The notes beneath the pieces are model-generated. The model was not told where the DNA came from, did not search any database, and saw only the letters and a list, made by a program, of their open reading frames with translations. A program made the translations under genes and the position numbers. 64,000 nucleotides of DNA from positions 1 to 64,000 of the forward strand of contig NZ_JARNTW010000022.1 of NCBI RefSeq assembly GCF_029433105.1, given 5' to 3'. The DNA is from Runella sp. MFBS21. GTDB lineage: Bacteria > Bacteroidota > Bacteroidia > Cytophagales > Spirosomataceae. Positions 1 to 7,389 of the stretch are shown piece by piece (the stretch's first letter is position 1; each line of letters opens with the position of its first letter).

Positions 1-105
1 ATTGGGGGTTGGCCATGTCGCAATTGTACATTAAATTTGGCGATAGATTACAAGCTGACAGAGAAAATTACCTCGGAGGCTGAAAAGGCAAAACTAAAAT
101 CCTGA
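1..105 (+). CDS. Possible 3' end of a gene cut by the window start
   Basis: Frame 1 is open from the first base to a TGA at 103-105 and encodes 34 residues, including GGWPCRNCTLNL and a lysine-rich, helix-like tail. It would converge on the lipoprotein array that ends at 169. No family can be recognised from so short a tail, and chance openness over 100 bases is quite possible, so this is only a candidate partial gene. Confidence 0.35.
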   Translation: MGGWPCRNCTLNLAIDYKLTEKITSEAEKAKLKS

Positions 106-168
106 CACAGTTCAGCGTACACTCCCATATTGCTCAAAAGGGTGTAATCGTTGTGTTCCAGCTTAGGC

Positions 169-585
169 TTAAAACCCATATCCATGTTCCCGAAAGACGA
201 CCTCTATTTTGCCCTTCTTGGCTGTGCCGGGGACGAATTCTAAAGCAAGAATAAGGCCTGCTTGAGTTCCCTCTTCTACTTCTTTAACTTTAATCGAATC
301 TGTATAAACAGGGTACTGTTGCCTAGCTAGACTATCTAATTTAATGGGTCTTTTACGTGCCTTAAATTCAGTAGTGTCGACACAAAGCCCTATACCCAAA
401 AAACCCAAATTTCCATCCATGTATCCTTTTACGTTTATATCTACGATACTATCCTCCCGCTTAATTTTGTAAAAGAAAAACTGGGTTTTGGTCATATCAG
501 TGAAGGTATATGCTTCTATTATGTCTTTTCGTTCGCATCCCATCAGTACCAACAAAATGCCGATAAAAACTCTTTTAATTATCAT
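169..585 (-). CDS. Small lipoprotein, paralogue 1 of 3 (candidate immunity protein)
   Basis: A 138-residue predicted lipoprotein. The N-terminus is a short signal peptide ending in a lipobox (LVLMGC), so Cys17 would be lipidated and the protein anchored in the periplasm or outer membrane. The mature part is beta-rich and the last 20 residues (starting PGTAKKGK and ending HGYGF) are shared by all three paralogues. It is the last and most distal copy downstream of the toxin-like gene at 1562-2917. I know no named family. An immunity or adaptor role is inferred only from the arrangement of several small paralogues behind one toxin-like gene; a family of surface lipoproteins unrelated to toxins is the alternative. 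Confidence 0.8.
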   Translation of the reverse strand: MIIKRVFIGILLVLMGCERKDIIEAYTFTDMTKTQFFFYKIKREDSIVDINVKGYMDGNLGFLGIGLCVDTTEFKARKRPIKLDSLARQQYPVYTDSIKVKEVEEGTQAGLILALEFVPGTAKKGKIEVVFREHGYGF

Positions 586-603
586 TGCCTCTTAGGTACT
601 TAG

Positions 604-640
604 TGCCCCACAAGCCACTCCAGAAACGACCTGTGGGGCA
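604..640 (-). terminator. Hairpin between lipoprotein copies 2 and 1
   Basis: TGCCCCACA (604-612) and TGTGGGGCA (632-640) form a perfect 9-bp stem with a 19-nt loop. A degenerate version (only CCCCA/TGGGG conserved) occurs in the equivalent spacer near 1099-1131. There is no clear T-tract on the minus strand, so it may be a weak terminator or an mRNA-processing or stability hairpin inside a polycistronic message. Confidence 0.45.
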
Positions 641-653
641 TTTGTGAAAAGCC

Positions 654-1079
654 TTAAAATCCATATCCATGTTCCCGAAAGACGACCTCTATTTTGCCCT
701 TTTTGGCTGTTCCAGGAATGAACCCCAATGTAATAAAAAGTCCTGCCTGAGTACCTTCTTCAACCCTTTTAATATTAATTGAATCTGAGTGAATGGAAAG
801 AGTGTTTTTGTTAATGCTATCGAATGGCGGTGCTACGCTGATGGGTATCTGACTTGCTTTGAATTCTGTCGTATCACCACAAATAGTTTTGCCAAACCCC
901 AAACTTCCATCCATGTATCCTTTTATATTTATATCCACGATACTATCCTCTCGTTGGATTTTGTAAAAGAAATACTGGGTTTTGGTCATATCGCCAAAAA
1001 CATACGTCTCTATGATGTCTTTCCGCTCGCATCCCATAAGTACGAATAAAATGCCGATAAGAAACCTTTTAATTATCAT
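654..1079 (-). CDS. Small lipoprotein, paralogue 2 of 3 (candidate immunity protein)
   Basis: 141 residues, the middle copy. Lipobox LVLMGC puts the acceptor at Cys17. It is closest to paralogue 1: both carry FFYKI(K/Q)REDSIVDIN and a GYMDG(N/S)LGF segment, and they differ mainly between residues 75 and 105. The C-terminal 20 residues are the same as in the other two copies. It starts 67 bp downstream of copy 3. The three copies are probably expressed together with the upstream toxin-like gene. Function is not known from the sequence. Confidence 0.82.
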   Translation of the reverse strand: MIIKRFLIGILFVLMGCERKDIIETYVFGDMTKTQYFFYKIQREDSIVDINIKGYMDGSLGFGKTICGDTTEFKASQIPISVAPPFDSINKNTLSIHSDSINIKRVEEGTQAGLFITLGFIPGTAKKGKIEVVFREHGYGF

Positions 1080-1146
1080 TGGCTGTTAGGGACTTAATAC
1101 CCCACAAACTACTCAATAAGTAACCTGGGGGCATTTGTGAAAAGTA

Positions 1147-1572
1147 TTAAAACCCATACCCATGTTCTCGAAAGACTACTTCTATTTTGCCCTTTTTGGC
1201 TGTGCCAGGGATGAATTGTAAACAATACATAGCCCCAGCTTGAGTACCTTCACACCCGCCCTTAGCAATGATAGAATCAGCAAAAATTTTCATGTATTCT
1301 CTTAGATCACTACTGTCAATCTCACTAAGGTTTTTGGCACTATTATATGAGGAAAACTCGTTTTTGTCAAAGCAATTTCCTTCGTAAAAGCCCACAGTTC
1401 CAGCTAAAGTTCCTTTAACTTTATACTCCACTATACTTTGCTCTCTTTGTATGGTATAAAATAAAGATTGAGGCTTAGAAAAATCTGTGATGATGTGCTT
1501 CACTATTATATCTTTTCGCTCGCATCCTACTAATACCAACAAAATGCCGATAAAAACTCTTTTAATTATCAT
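1147..1572 (-). CDS. Small lipoprotein, paralogue 3 of 3 (candidate immunity protein)
   Basis: 141 residues, the copy adjacent to the toxin-like gene. Its ATG lies inside that gene's 3' end (11-bp overlap), which indicates translational coupling. The signal peptide and lipobox (LVLVGC) and the C-terminal tail match the other copies. Residues about 25-115 are strongly diverged and contain extra cysteines (GNCFD, KGGCEG). The coupling makes this copy the most likely partner of the upstream protein; copies 1 and 2 would then be amplified or divergent relatives. This pairing is inference. Confidence 0.82.
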   Translation of the reverse strand: MIIKRVFIGILLVLVGCERKDIIVKHIITDFSKPQSLFYTIQREQSIVEYKVKGTLAGTVGFYEGNCFDKNEFSSYNSAKNLSEIDSSDLREYMKIFADSIIAKGGCEGTQAGAMYCLQFIPGTAKKGKIEVVFREHGYGF

Positions 1573-2917
1573 TGCAAAAACTGGTTGCGGAACTGGTTGG
1601 AATTAAACTGCCTTTTTTTACACCGCTTGTACCTATCGAAAGGCGCTTTCCTTGCTTATTGTATATAGCCTCCAAAACTTTCTGACGTAATAGTACCCCT
1701 CCACAGCCACAGGTTTCAGCCACTTTGCGGCCAAGTTGATTGTTCCATAAATCCATTTGTGCGTCTAAGCTAAACATGTCTTCACTTTCATGATTATCAC
1801 CTATGATTTTTGCTTCTGATGAGCCAAAACTTCTGAAGTTTAGTGCATTCCAATACGCGTGTTTAAACGCATTTTGATTAGTGCCATCTATATCAAGATA
1901 TTGTACTCCATTTTTTTCACACATAAATAAACTTTGAGCCGTACTCTCAGCTAATTTTTTATTGCCCCATGCAGCAGCAACTTTTGTTGGATTGGCCTTT
2001 GCCCATTTAGCTTCTGCCTCATTTAGGCTTCCTAGCCATTGTAAAAAAGCAGTAATTTTATCTTCGGGTACTGCCCATCCCTCTTCAAGTGGGTCTTCAT
2101 TAGTAGTACTGCTACCCCATCCACCCCCACCGCCATTGTCGTAAGGAGAGTAGTCGATGTCGTGTTTACTTTGGCAATCTCCAGTACTTACAGTATAACT
2201 ATAGGTTTCTGAATACATATAGACAGGATCACCACAACCATACCCTGTAACACAAGCCACCGAATAATAATTGATTGTGGTGGTGTAAGTTGTGGTTTGG
2301 CATGTTGTACGTAAATTAGCCTTCCCACCACTTACTTTTGGCAGTAAGGTTTTTATTAAATTCCCATCCTCATACACAAATCCTCTTTTAAAATTCCCTT
2401 CATTATCTTCAAACCAGTGCATACCTGTAAAATCACGATCTTCTGATTTGTTCTTTTTTCGTTTTTGATACGTTGGGTCTGCTTTACTATACATTCGTTC
2501 CAATATTTCTGTTCCCTTTTCATCTTTATAAAGTACTAATTGTAGAGGGGTGACTAATTCTGAAAGGTTCAATTTGCCCTTATCTGGCTCCGCATCAATC
2601 TTAGTCAAAGTAATAGATTCTGGCATTTCAAAAACAGGAACAACTAGTGCTTTTCGTCCTCCCTTGAATTTAAGTTTTTTTGCTCTTTCCCAATCGGGGC
2701 TTTCTTCACGGGCTTTCTTTCTTGCTTTCGAAGAGATTTTGTTAGTCTGTAAGGAATTTTCGTAAATAACCTTTGCTCTCTCAATTGTGACTTCATCTGA
2801 AGTGGTTTCTCCAATTGAAGTTAGAGGAGTTATTAATAATTCTCGACTACACGAAACCCCTGTAAGTAAAATAATAAACAATGCGTTTGAAAGATGCCGA
2901 AGTCGGTTTTTTTTCAT
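1562..2917 (-). CDS. Secreted lipoprotein with C-terminal DUF6973-like (toxin-like) domain
   Basis: 451 residues from the ATG at 2917. A longer open frame to 3010 exists, but it runs through the terminator of the preceding regulator gene, and only from 2917 does the protein begin with a signal peptide and lipobox (TGVSC, Cys23). Residues about 25-250 are a charged, family-less region; a glycine-rich linker at about 260-269 (GGGGGWG) follows. The C-terminal domain carries NAFKHAYWNAL (349-359), HESE (376-379) and MDLWNNQLGR (388-397). These conserved His/Glu/Asn motifs are those I associate with DUF6973, found at the ends of many secreted or polymorphic-toxin-like proteins. Enzymatic activity is not established. 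It overlaps the first of three small lipoprotein genes by 11 bp. Confidence 0.75.
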   Translation of the reverse strand: MKKNRLRHLSNALFIILLTGVSCSRELLITPLTSIGETTSDEVTIERAKVIYENSLQTNKISSKARKKAREESPDWERAKKLKFKGGRKALVVPVFEMPESITLTKIDAEPDKGKLNLSELVTPLQLVLYKDEKGTEILERMYSKADPTYQKRKKNKSEDRDFTGMHWFEDNEGNFKRGFVYEDGNLIKTLLPKVSGGKANLRTTCQTTTYTTTINYYSVACVTGYGCGDPVYMYSETYSYTVSTGDCQSKHDIDYSPYDNGGGGGWGSSTTNEDPLEEGWAVPEDKITAFLQWLGSLNEAEAKWAKANPTKVAAAWGNKKLAESTAQSLFMCEKNGVQYLDIDGTNQNAFKHAYWNALNFRSFGSSEAKIIGDNHESEDMFSLDAQMDLWNNQLGRKVAETCGCGGVLLRQKVLEAIYNKQGKRLSIGTSGVKKGSLIPTSSATSFCNDN

Positions 2918-2961
2918 AATTTTACCTTGGTTTAAATGATTGAACATTGTTTGAACTGTCG

Positions 2962-3000
2962 AAAAGCTCCGCTCGGTCGCCAAACAGATGCGGGGCTTTT
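2962..3000 (-). terminator. Intrinsic terminator after the Crp/Fnr gene
   Basis: AAAAGCTCCGC (2962-2972) pairs with GCGGGGCTTTT (2990-3000), an 11-bp stem with one G-T wobble, and runs into TTTTC on the minus strand. It separates the regulator (stop at 3074) from the toxin-like gene, implying that the latter has its own promoter between about 2961 and 2918. Confidence 0.6.
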
Positions 3001-3073
3001 TCGTATACAAAGGAAAATTAAAGAGACGAGCTTAGATTTGACTCAAATTAAAAAATGGATTGATTAGAATCAA

Positions 3074-3649
3074 TTAGTATGCCTCGTATAATTTTTTTCG
3101 GATTCGACTAAGGGTAGCTGGAGCAAGATTGAGAAATTGAGCAACGTGCTTTACCTGAAGACGGCAGGCTAATCGAGGGTAAAGCTCCAAAAAACCTTGA
3201 TAACGTTTAAGAGCGTCTTTTTCCCGAAAAAGCTGGAGATGGTTATCGTAAGAGATAAGAATATTTTCAAAAATTAACCTAAAAGGCAGATTGAGTTCGG
3301 GGTATTGCGCCAACAATCTTTGTAAATCTTCATATTGGATGGCGATTAGCTGGCTATCTTCCAACAATTCGACATATTCATAAGAAGGTATTTGTCTTAA
3401 AAAGCTCTGTACGGAAAGTACCCATCCACCTTCTTGTTCAAACCAAATACTTACTTCGCGGTGTGTCTCTGTATCATAAAATGCACGTATAAGTCCCGTT
3501 TTTACAAAATATAATTTCTCATTTACTTGACCTGGAATTAACAAAGAGCGACCTGCTTTATAAGATAAGGTATGTGAAACATCACGTACCGCAGATTGAC
3601 ATTGTGGCGAAAGAAACGAAATTTTGGACAAGGCGACGGCTAAAGGCAT
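3074..3649 (-). CDS. Crp/Fnr-family transcriptional regulator
   Basis: 191 residues. Residues about 15-115 form a cyclic-nucleotide-binding-type beta-roll (LIPGQVNEKLYFVKTGLIRAFY), residues about 115-150 the connecting helix, and residues about 150-190 a short winged helix with the recognition helix in LNLAPATLSRIRKKL. This is the usual architecture of the abundant Bacteroidota Crp-like regulators, which generally lack the residues for cAMP binding, so the ligand cannot be inferred. It is a single gene with its own terminator. Its targets are unknown; the divergent gene at 3803 is one possibility. Confidence 0.88.
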   Translation of the reverse strand: MPLAVALSKISFLSPQCQSAVRDVSHTLSYKAGRSLLIPGQVNEKLYFVKTGLIRAFYDTETHREVSIWFEQEGGWVLSVQSFLRQIPSYEYVELLEDSQLIAIQYEDLQRLLAQYPELNLPFRLIFENILISYDNHLQLFREKDALKRYQGFLELYPRLACRLQVKHVAQFLNLAPATLSRIRKKLYEAY

Positions 3650-3749
3650 GGCTGTTAGAGGTTAAGTTTTGAAGTTGCAAAAAAAGTATTTTTTTTGATA
3701 TACAATATAGAGTAAAAATACTTAATTTTCATTTGTTGCTTTGAACTGA

Positions 3750-3779
3750 TTTGATATAAAACAAAACTTTATATATTTG
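3750..3779 (+). promoter_or_regulatory. Bacteroidota-type promoter
   Basis: TTTG at 3750-3753, an 18-nt spacer, then an exact -7 box TATATTTG (3772-3779, consensus TAnnTTTG). It lies 23 bp before the ATG at 3803, so the leader would be short. Confidence 0.65.
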
Positions 3780-3802
3780 TTGTGAACTTAACCATTAGGG
3801 TC

Positions 3803-4111
3803 ATGAAAATAATTCTTACTTGTTTTTTAGTACTGGGAGTCTCGGTAGCTTGGGCCCAAAAGCTAGAATTGAGAATTCCCTCCAAACCCTTAAAAGCCCA
3901 AAAGGCGTATCCCAAATTATATTCGTCCAAGGAATATCGTTTTTCGCAGGATTCGAGCATAGCCTATTCCAATAAGGATAATATGCCCATTCTGTTGGCG
4001 CAATCCAATGACAATATGCCCAATGCTAACTTTAAAATGCACCAAGACAGTGGAAGTGTCTATCGGATGCCGAATCCAATGAGAAGAAGTCGCCGCCCTA
4101 TAAAACCCTAA
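3803..4111 (+). CDS. Small exported protein of unknown function
   Basis: 102 residues from the ATG at 3803; a GTG seven codons earlier is possible but would break the signal peptide. Residues 1-18 are a classic Sec signal ending in AWA-Q. The mature part is basic and low in complexity, with a repeated NDNMP/KDNMP element and an Arg/Pro tail (RRSRRPIKP). No family is recognised. The following DUF3592 gene starts 3 bp after the stop, so the two form an operon driven by the promoter at 3750-3779. Confidence 0.7.
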   Translation: MKIILTCFLVLGVSVAWAQKLELRIPSKPLKAQKAYPKLYSSKEYRFSQDSSIAYSNKDNMPILLAQSNDNMPNANFKMHQDSGSVYRMPNPMRRSRRPIKP

Positions 4112-4114
4112 CCA

Positions 4115-4555
4115 ATGCGTAAATCCTCCAAATCAGTTGCTGCCTTTGTCTTTTTTGTGATAGGTGCCCTTTTTTTAGTGGCAGGATGGAAGTGGTATGC
4201 TTCGCAAGAAAAGTTTTTGGGCACTTCCAAAACAGCAAAGGGGAAGGTGATAGAACTGACTACGGTTGAACGAAATAAAATAGGAAAAAAGAAGAAAAGC
4301 GCACTTTTTCCAGTAGTAAAATTCACTACTTTGGAGGGGCAAACCCAAACTTTTCGCTCCCCAGCGGGGAGTACACCAGCGGCTTATGAAATAGGCGAAA
4401 TCGTAGATGTAGTTTATAACCCACTTTCGCCTTCAGAGGCTCAAATCATGGGATTTTGGAGCATGTGGGGAGGCGGGGTAGTGTGTATAGCGTTGGGAGG
4501 GATTTTGATGATAGTAGGAGTCGCTTTGGGCATTCGCTCTTGGCGCGCTAAGTAA
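4115..4555 (+). CDS. DUF3592-family membrane protein
   Basis: 146 residues with a transmembrane helix at about 8-27 (FVFFVIGALFLVAGW), an extracytoplasmic beta-rich domain at about 30-110 (KGKVIELTTVERNK, FPVVKFTTLEG, YEIGEIVDVVYNP) and a second helix at about 116-140. The V(V/K)F-T-x-G and VxVxYxPxxPxxA pattern is that of DUF3592. Function is unknown. It is co-transcribed with the small exported protein upstream. Confidence 0.85.
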   Translation: MRKSSKSVAAFVFFVIGALFLVAGWKWYASQEKFLGTSKTAKGKVIELTTVERNKIGKKKKSALFPVVKFTTLEGQTQTFRSPAGSTPAAYEIGEIVDVVYNPLSPSEAQIMGFWSMWGGGVVCIALGGILMIVGVALGIRSWRAK

Positions 4556-4580
4556 ATGTAAAACCCTAGTCCTTATAAAA

Positions 4581-4618
4581 TGCCATGCTATCGTTGCTTT
4601 CTGTGGGATAGCATGGCA
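4581..4618. terminator. Bidirectional terminator hairpin
   Basis: TGCCATGCTATC (4581-4592) and GATAGCATGGCA (4607-4618) make a perfect 12-bp stem between the converging DUF3592 and purM genes. Confidence 0.7.
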
Positions 4619-4638
4619 AGAGATTAGAGAAGAAATTT

Positions 4639-5802
4639 CTAATAAACAAACTCCCCAAATTCACTCTGAATGGTCACTTTTTTGCCTTCATTGGCTTCTA
4701 CACGACCAATAACTTGGGCATCAATTCCGAATGATTGTGCAATCTCAATGACGTGTTGGGCATAGGTTTCTGGAAGATATACTTCTAGGCGATGACCCAT
4801 GTTGAATACCTTATACATTTCTTGCCAACTCGTACCACTTTCTGCTTGGATAAGCTTAAAAAGCGGAGGAATAGGGAACAGGTTGTTTTTGATAACGTGC
4901 AGATTATCAATAAAATGCAGGACTTTGGTTTGGGCGCCACCGCTGCAATGCACCATCCCATGTATCTGTGGCCGAAGCTCATCTAAGAGCGTTTTGGCAA
5001 CGGGCGCATAAGTACGAGTAGGAGAGAGAATCAATTTGCCGACATTGACAGGCGTATTGGGTACGGGGTCAGTGAGGCGTTTGGAACCACTATAAACCAG
5101 CGAACTATGTACTTCAGGGTCAAAGCTTTCGGGGTATTTGGGAGCAAGGTAGCTATCAAGCACATCATGACGAGCTGAAGTAAGGCCATTGCTTCCCATG
5201 CCGCCATTATAAGTGTTTTCGTAAGTAGCTTGTCCAAAGGAAGCCAACCCTACAATGACATCGCCGGCTTGAATGTTGTCGTTTGAAATTACTTCCGCAC
5301 GTTTCATCCGCGCAATCACCGTACTGTTGACGGTAATGGTGCGTACCAAATCGCCTACGTCGGCGGTTTCGCCACCAGTACTATATATTTCAACGCCGTG
5401 GCTGCGGAGCATTTCTAGTACTTCTTCGGTACCATTGATGATTTCGGCAATGACTTCTCCCGGGATTTTGTTTTTATTGCGGTCGATACTCGAGGAAATC
5501 AACATCGGACCCGTTGCTCCCACGCAAATCAAATCATCGGTATTCATCACAATCGAATCTTGTGCAATACCACGCCATACCGACAAATCGCCTGTTTCTT
5601 TCCAATACAAATAGGCTAGAGAGGTTTTGGTGCCAGCGCCATCGGCGTGCATGATAGTACAATAGTCGGGATTACCAGCGAGGGTATCAGGCACAATTTT
5701 ACAAAATGCCTTAGGGAAAAGCCCTTTGTCGAGATTGGCAATGGCACGGTGTACGTCTTCTTTTGAAGCCGATACGCCCCGTTGAAGGTAACGTTCAGTC
5801 AT
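4639..5802 (-). CDS. purM: Phosphoribosylformylglycinamidine cyclo-ligase (AIR synthase)
   Basis: 387 residues from the ATG at 5802; extending to 5850 would run through the hairpin at 5815-5853. It belongs to the AIR-synthase/PurM superfamily, which closes formylglycinamidine ribonucleotide to AIR with ATP in purine synthesis. Visible markers are the N-terminal YLQRGVSASKEDVH, the acidic ATP/Mg segment MHADGAGTKTSLAYLYW, VMNTDDLICVGATGP, the glycine-rich STGGETADVGDLV and a C-terminal GHRLEVYLPE. Bacteroidota PurM enzymes are longer and rather divergent from the E. coli type, so I rate the family as certain and the exact reaction as likely. It is monocistronic. Confidence 0.85.
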   Translation of the reverse strand: MTERYLQRGVSASKEDVHRAIANLDKGLFPKAFCKIVPDTLAGNPDYCTIMHADGAGTKTSLAYLYWKETGDLSVWRGIAQDSIVMNTDDLICVGATGPMLISSSIDRNKNKIPGEVIAEIINGTEEVLEMLRSHGVEIYSTGGETADVGDLVRTITVNSTVIARMKRAEVISNDNIQAGDVIVGLASFGQATYENTYNGGMGSNGLTSARHDVLDSYLAPKYPESFDPEVHSSLVYSGSKRLTDPVPNTPVNVGKLILSPTRTYAPVAKTLLDELRPQIHGMVHCSGGAQTKVLHFIDNLHVIKNNLFPIPPLFKLIQAESGTSWQEMYKVFNMGHRLEVYLPETYAQHVIEIAQSFGIDAQVIGRVEANEGKKVTIQSEFGEFVY

Positions 5803-5814
5803 GGGGTTGAAAAC

Positions 5815-5853
5815 AAAATGAGGCGCAAAGTTATCACTTTTGCGCCTCATTTT
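5815..5853 (-). terminator. Intrinsic terminator between the oxidoreductase gene and purM
   Basis: AAAATGAGGCGCAAA (5815-5829) and TTTGCGCCTCATTTT (5839-5853) form a perfect 15-bp stem with a 9-nt loop and A/T-rich flanks on both sides. It ends 13 bp before the purM ATG on the transcribed strand, so it may also lie in the purM leader. Confidence 0.75.
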
Positions 5854-5925
5854 CTAAATTCTTTCCGTTATGTCGGTCTAAATCCCAAAGAGTGCAGCAG
5901 GGGGATTCTTTGTACTCTTACGTTG

Positions 5926-7269
5926 CTATATTTTTGGCAACTGCCAGCCGTTGTTATAATGAGCCTTAATGAGTGCATTGGCTTCAGCATCATTTTTAAA
6001 TGAGCCTGTGGTGGCATCCCAATACACTTTGCGGCCTGTTTTGTAGGCTACATTTCCCATGTGGGCATTGATAGCAGCCACGCTGCCAGTTTCAATACCG
6101 CATTTCAGGATTTTGGGATTATTGTCTTTAATGGCCTGAATAAAATTCTTGGTGTGGTCATTGAGGTAATCACCGTTGCGGGCTTGGTCGGGAATATCTT
6201 CGATTTTATAAACTTTGATACCGTTTTTATTTTGGGTTTCAGGGTGTAATGACCACCCGCCTCGGTGCAATACAAGCGTACCATTATTTCCAATAAAGGC
6301 AATCCCTTCGGTAAGGCCATAATTGCCACCGTCAATGCCTGTAGCATGCTCCCAAAGCATATTAAAGCCTTCGTACTCATAGACGGTTTGCAGAGTATCG
6401 GGTGTTTCAGAAGCATCGTCGGGGTAGGCCAATTTACCGCCCGAAGCCATGACAGATTTAGGGGCTTTGGCGTTCATGGCATACAAGGCAATGTCGATTT
6501 CATGTACACCCCAGTCGGTCATCAAGCCGCCCGCATAATCCCAAAACCAGCGGAAATTGAAGTGAAAACGGTTTGGGTTGAATGGTCGCTTTTTGGCGGG
6601 ACCTAGCCACATGTCATAATCTACGCCGGTCGGTACGGCACTGTCGGGTTTGACCGGAACAGGCTCCATCCAGCCCTGATAGGCCCATACTTTCACTAAA
6701 CGAATATTGCCTAGCTTGCCCGAACGCACATATTCAATCGCTTTTTCGTAATGCGAACCACTGCGCTGCCATTGTCCGATTTGAATGATTTTGTTGGAAC
6801 GTTTGGCGGCTGCCAACATGATGTTACATTCTTCAATGGAATTGGCAAGTGGTTTTTCGCAATACACATGCTTACCCGCAGCCAAGGCATCAGTGAGAGC
6901 GAGGCAATGCCAATGGTCGGGAGTACCGATGATGACCGCATCAATGTCTTTGTTTTCGAGCATTTTGCGGTAATCTTTGAATAGTTGAGGGCGTTTACCC
7001 TGCGCTTTTTCTACGTCTGCCGCGCGGCGGTCGAGTACATTTTGATCCACGTCCGCAAGGGCGATACACTCTACGTCGCTTAGCTGAAGGTGTGAGCGTA
7101 AATCAGACCAACCCATGCCGTTGCAACCGATTACGCCCAGTTGTACTTTCTCGTTGGCCGATACGCGGTTGCGTTGGCTTGCCAGTATTTCTAAAGGAGC
7201 AAATGCAAAGAGGCTGCTTCCGGTCAATACAGAGGCTGAGCGTATGAATTTCCTGCGTGAAGTTTGCAT
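5926..7269 (-). CDS. Gfo/Idh/MocA-family oxidoreductase with Tat signal
   Basis: 447 residues from the ATG at 7269, which puts the twin-arginine motif (SRRKFIRSAS) at the N-terminus; the longer frame to 7293 adds eight residues. After the signal come an NAD(P)-binding Rossmann fold (KVQLGVIGCNGMG, residues about 42-54), the family EKP motif (YCEKPLANS) and the alpha/beta C-terminal domain with GVHEIDIALY. These exported enzymes act on sugars or sugar derivatives; the substrate cannot be read from sequence. It stands alone with terminators on both sides (7341-7382 upstream, 5815-5853 downstream). Confidence 0.88.
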   Translation of the reverse strand: MQTSRRKFIRSASVLTGSSLFAFAPLEILASQRNRVSANEKVQLGVIGCNGMGWSDLRSHLQLSDVECIALADVDQNVLDRRAADVEKAQGKRPQLFKDYRKMLENKDIDAVIIGTPDHWHCLALTDALAAGKHVYCEKPLANSIEECNIMLAAAKRSNKIIQIGQWQRSGSHYEKAIEYVRSGKLGNIRLVKVWAYQGWMEPVPVKPDSAVPTGVDYDMWLGPAKKRPFNPNRFHFNFRWFWDYAGGLMTDWGVHEIDIALYAMNAKAPKSVMASGGKLAYPDDASETPDTLQTVYEYEGFNMLWEHATGIDGGNYGLTEGIAFIGNNGTLVLHRGGWSLHPETQNKNGIKVYKIEDIPDQARNGDYLNDHTKNFIQAIKDNNPKILKCGIETGSVAAINAHMGNVAYKTGRKVYWDATTGSFKNDAEANALIKAHYNNGWQLPKI

Positions 7270-7340
7270 AGGTTTAGTGTGTTTTTTAGGCAAAAGCAGG
7301 AAGAAGAAATAATCTAATGAAAGAATCCAAGAAGAGGGAC

Positions 7341-7382
7341 AAAGTCGCAGATAAAGAATGTTTTATGTGTCTGCGACTTTGC
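7341..7382 (-). terminator. Intrinsic terminator after the serine hydrolase gene
   Basis: CAAAGTCGCAGA (7341-7352) pairs perfectly with TCTGCGACTTTG (7371-7382), 12 bp, starting 7 bp after the stop codon at 7390. Confidence 0.75.
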
Positions 7383-7389
7383 AAAAACA

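Larger units (their letters stand above)
165..1575 (-). repeat. Three tandem gene-sized repeat units (about 490 bp period)
   Basis: Three copies of a unit (a lipoprotein gene plus its 3' spacer) lie head to tail, with stop codons at 169, 654 and 1147, so periods of 485 and 493 bp. The first and last coding segments of each unit are nearly identical in DNA, and the spacers are recognisably related too (GGGGCATTTGTGAAAAG occurs before copies 2 and 3). The middle of the third unit is strongly diverged. This is a segmental duplication with sequence homogenised at the ends. Confidence 0.85.

Noticed and set aside
2918-3010. N-terminal extension of the toxin-like lipoprotein to 3010
   Set aside because: It would be read through the terminator at 2962-3000 and would bury the lipoprotein signal peptide.
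5815-5853. Purine riboswitch ahead of purM
   Set aside because: Only one simple 15-bp hairpin is present; no three-way junction or conserved aptamer loops are visible.
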